This document shows, piece by piece, positions 13,428 to 14,958 of a DNA stretch of 14,958 nt. The DNA comes from Oscillospiraceae bacterium (GTDB taxonomy: Bacteria > Bacillota > Clostridia > Oscillospirales > Acutalibacteraceae). The stretch lies in contig JAFLUK010000021.1 of assembly GCA_022508865.1 (NCBI GenBank), positions 1 through 14,958 on the forward strand. The letters are read 5' to 3'. The translations under genes were made by a program, and so were the position numbers. The notes beneath the pieces were generated by a model that saw only the letters and a program-made list of their open reading frames with translations, did not search any database and was not told where the DNA came from. Every line of letters begins with the position of its first letter. The first letter of the stretch is position 1.

Positions 13428-14513
13428 TTAAGCGTTTTCTTCTTCAAATTTCTTCATAAATGCAACAAGCTTTTCTACGCCCTCGTATGGCATAGCGTTA
13501 TAAATTGAAGCTCTCATACCGCCAACTGAACGGTGGCCTTTGATGTTTACAAAGCCGGCTTCTGTAGCAGCTGCAACAAATTTAGCGTCAAGCTCCTTGT
13601 CGCCTGTAACAAAAGGTACGTTCATAAGGCTTCTGTCTTCAGGAACAACAGTACCCTTAAACATCTTTGAACTGTCAAGGAAGTCGTAAAGAAGCTTTGC
13701 TTTCTTTTCGTTCAGCTCTTTCATTTTTTCAAGACCGCCAACCTCGTTCTTAATCCATTCAAGAACAAGCTTTGCAACATAGATTGTGTAGCAAGGAGGT
13801 GTGTTGAACATTGAGTCGTTGTCAACGTGTGTCTGATAATTAAACATTGTAGGAGTCATATCCATAGCATTACCTACAAGGTCCTCACGAACAATAACAA
13901 TTGTAAGACCTGCAGGAGCAAGGTTCTTCTGGGCACCTGCAATGAGGCAACCAAATTTGCTGACATCAATTGGCTCACTCATAATACAGGAAGAAATATC
14001 TGCAACCAGAGGAATATCTCCTGTATCGGGAAGCTCATGATAAACTGTGCCGTAAATTGTATTATTCATACAAATGTAGAAATAGTCAGCATCCTTTGAG
14101 AATGTTTCCTTGTCAAGCTTTGGAATATAAGAGAAAGTCTTATCTTCAGAAGAAGCAACAATGTTAACCTCTCCGTATCTTGCAGCTTCCTTTGCAGCCT
14201 TCTTTGCCCACTGACCTGTTACAACATAGTCAGCCTTGTTATTCTTTGTCATAAGGTTCATCGGAACCATTGTAAACTGTGATGAGCAACCGCCCTGAAG
14301 GAAAAGCACCTTGTAGTTATCAGGAATGTTCATAACATCTCTCATTAACTGTTCACATTCCTTAATAATGCCGTCAAACTGCTTACTTCTGTGGGACATT
14401 TCCATAACGGACTGTCCGCAGCCCTGATAATCTAACATTTCTTCTGCAGCCTTTTTTAAAACTGACTCAGGCAACATTGATGGGCCTGCTGAAAAATTAT
14501 ATACTCTTGCCAT
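13428..14513 (-). CDS. serC: Phosphoserine aminotransferase
   Basis: SerC is a PLP enzyme converting 3-phosphohydroxypyruvate and glutamate to phosphoserine and 2-oxoglutarate, the second step of serine synthesis; the same activity can serve pyridoxal phosphate synthesis in some bacteria. The 361-residue length is normal. The N-terminus VYNFSAGPSMLPESVL, the EMSHRS segment (about 48-53), the cofactor segment LQGGCSSQF (about 72-80) and the Schiff-base Lys196 in AGAQKNLAPAGL are all present, followed by the SVGGMRASIYNAMP signature near the C-terminus. The ATG at 14511-14513 has AAGGAGA 9 bases upstream. It is the first gene of the serC-serA unit, with its own promoter at 14564-14592. The final enzyme, SerB, is not in the window. 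Confidence 0.97.
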   Translation of the reverse strand: MARVYNFSAGPSMLPESVLKKAAEEMLDYQGCGQSVMEMSHRSKQFDGIIKECEQLMRDVMNIPDNYKVLFLQGGCSSQFTMVPMNLMTKNNKADYVVTGQWAKKAAKEAARYGEVNIVASSEDKTFSYIPKLDKETFSKDADYFYICMNNTIYGTVYHELPDTGDIPLVADISSCIMSEPIDVSKFGCLIAGAQKNLAPAGLTIVIVREDLVGNAMDMTPTMFNYQTHVDNDSMFNTPPCYTIYVAKLVLEWIKNEVGGLEKMKELNEKKAKLLYDFLDSSKMFKGTVVPEDRSLMNVPFVTGDKELDAKFVAAATEAGFVNIKGHRSVGGMRASIYNAMPYEGVEKLVAFMKKFEEENA

Positions 14514-14563
14514 TTCTCGTTATCTCCTTATCCTAAATATTATAAAATAGCTGTACACCATAC

Positions 14564-14592
14564 ATTATATTCCTTTGCTTTGTTAAAGTCAA
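14564..14592 (-). promoter_or_regulatory. serC promoter, sigma-A type
   Basis: On the minus strand TTGACT (complement of 14587-14592) and TATAAT (complement of 14564-14569) are 17 bases apart. Initiation near 14558 gives a leader of about 45 bases, too short for a T-box or a known riboswitch, so control is probably at initiation. Just upstream of it, 14600-14641 holds a nested inverted repeat (TCTGCT/AGCAGA around CTGTT/AACAG). On the minus strand this has no U run and could be an operator. Confidence 0.82.
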
Positions 14593-14657
14593 TAGCTTTT
14601 CTGCTCCCTGTTGCCATTTGAACAGTATGTTTTATAGCAGATTTTAAAAATTCATAA

Positions 14658-14876
14658 TTAATCTCTATTATCCTTTAAACCCAAAATATAATCTGTTGAC
14701 ACTTTATAAAATTTTGCAAGAGCAATCAGTACATCCGAAGGTATATCCCTTGTTCCTTTTTCGTAGCGAAAGTACTGGGGTTGCTTCATATGGAGATAAT
14801 CTGCCAAATCCTGCTGGGTCAAATCGTTGTCCTCACGCAGCTCTCTTATCCGTTTGTAATACGCCAAATAAGTCAC
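14658..14876 (-). CDS. Small XRE-family (Cro/C1-type HTH) transcriptional regulator
   Basis: A single-domain DNA-binding protein of about 69-72 residues. The five-helix HTH_3 fold is clear: RIRELREDNDLTQQDLADYL, then MKQPQYFRYEKGTRDIPSDVLIALAKFYKVSTDYILG. There is no extra sensor or dimerisation domain. Two starts are possible. GTG at 14874-14876 has GGG only 2 bases upstream, whereas TTG at 14865-14867 has AAGGG about 11 bases upstream and is the better-spaced choice. It lies upstream of serC, but the serC promoter lies between them, so it need not share a transcript. A divergent promoter at 14915-14944 suggests that it could control the gene to the right and itself. TTAAC/GTTAA (14884-14888 and 14901-14905) is a possible operator between the two. 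Confidence 0.88.
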   Translation of the reverse strand: MTYLAYYKRIRELREDNDLTQQDLADYLHMKQPQYFRYEKGTRDIPSDVLIALAKFYKVSTDYILGLKDNRD

Positions 14877-14914
14877 TTCCCTTTTAACGTTTACTATTTT
14901 GTTAACATTTCCTA

Positions 14915-14944
14915 TTGACAGAATATCAGCCTTTGTGATAATAT
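14915..14944 (+). promoter_or_regulatory. Divergent sigma-A promoter leaving the right edge
   Basis: On the plus strand TTGACA (14915-14920) and TAATAT (14939-14944) are 18 bases apart, with TG one base before the -10. The start would be near 14951, so the transcribed gene lies outside the window. It is divergent from the XRE regulator, a common layout for autoregulated control genes. Confidence 0.55.
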
Positions 14945-14958
14945 ATCTTATATAATAA

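Noticed and set aside
14514..14657. A serine T-box or other riboswitch ahead of serC
   Set aside because: The predicted transcript start leaves only about 45 leader bases, and no T-box sequence or other known aptamer core is visible.

Overview
The window reads as a chromosomal segment of a low-GC, Gram-positive, spore-forming Clostridia, most likely an Oscillospiraceae/Ruminococcus-like gut bacterium. The reasons are a SpoVAC sporulation protein, a class B sortase, a secreted Big_2 protein with a Thr/Ser-rich linker, Firmicutes-type RpoB and RpoC, strong AGGAGG ribosome binding sites and sigma-A promoters. Everything except spoVAC lies on the minus strand. No transposon, phage gene, CRISPR array, rRNA or tRNA was seen.

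Layout from left to right. Bases 1-4865 hold the 5' end of rpoC (running off the left edge) and complete rpoB, transcribed right to left. The 375-base gap 4866-5240 carries a near-perfect rpoB promoter, a structured rpoB leader and, on the opposite strand, a second strong promoter followed about 165 bases later by an intrinsic terminator. It looks like a small-RNA unit convergent with rpoB. Bases 5241-10129 are one tight minus-strand gene cluster: cysteine desulfurase, ThiI (tRNA 4-thiouridine), an unusually long class B sortase and a small protein faintly like a MoCF/CinA domain. Bases 10264-10719 (+) are a lone spoVAC. It converges on a secreted Big_2 protein and shares a bidirectional terminator with it. 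Bases 12184-14513 are serA and serC (serine biosynthesis), driven by a good promoter upstream of serC. A small XRE-type regulator lies at 14658-14876, with a divergent plus-strand promoter leaving the right edge.

How the genes work together. The desulfurase supplies persulfide sulfur to ThiI. SerC and SerA make serine from 3-phosphoglycerate (with SerB, not in this window). The sortase, its overlapping partner and the Big_2 protein belong to the cell surface, but no LPXTG-type substrate is encoded here.

The most unusual items are the convergent transcription unit over the rpoB promoter and the sortase with its extra cytoplasmic and wall-spanning domains. No previously undescribed defence or mobile system is evident. 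Homology calls come from recognition of motifs, not from searches.
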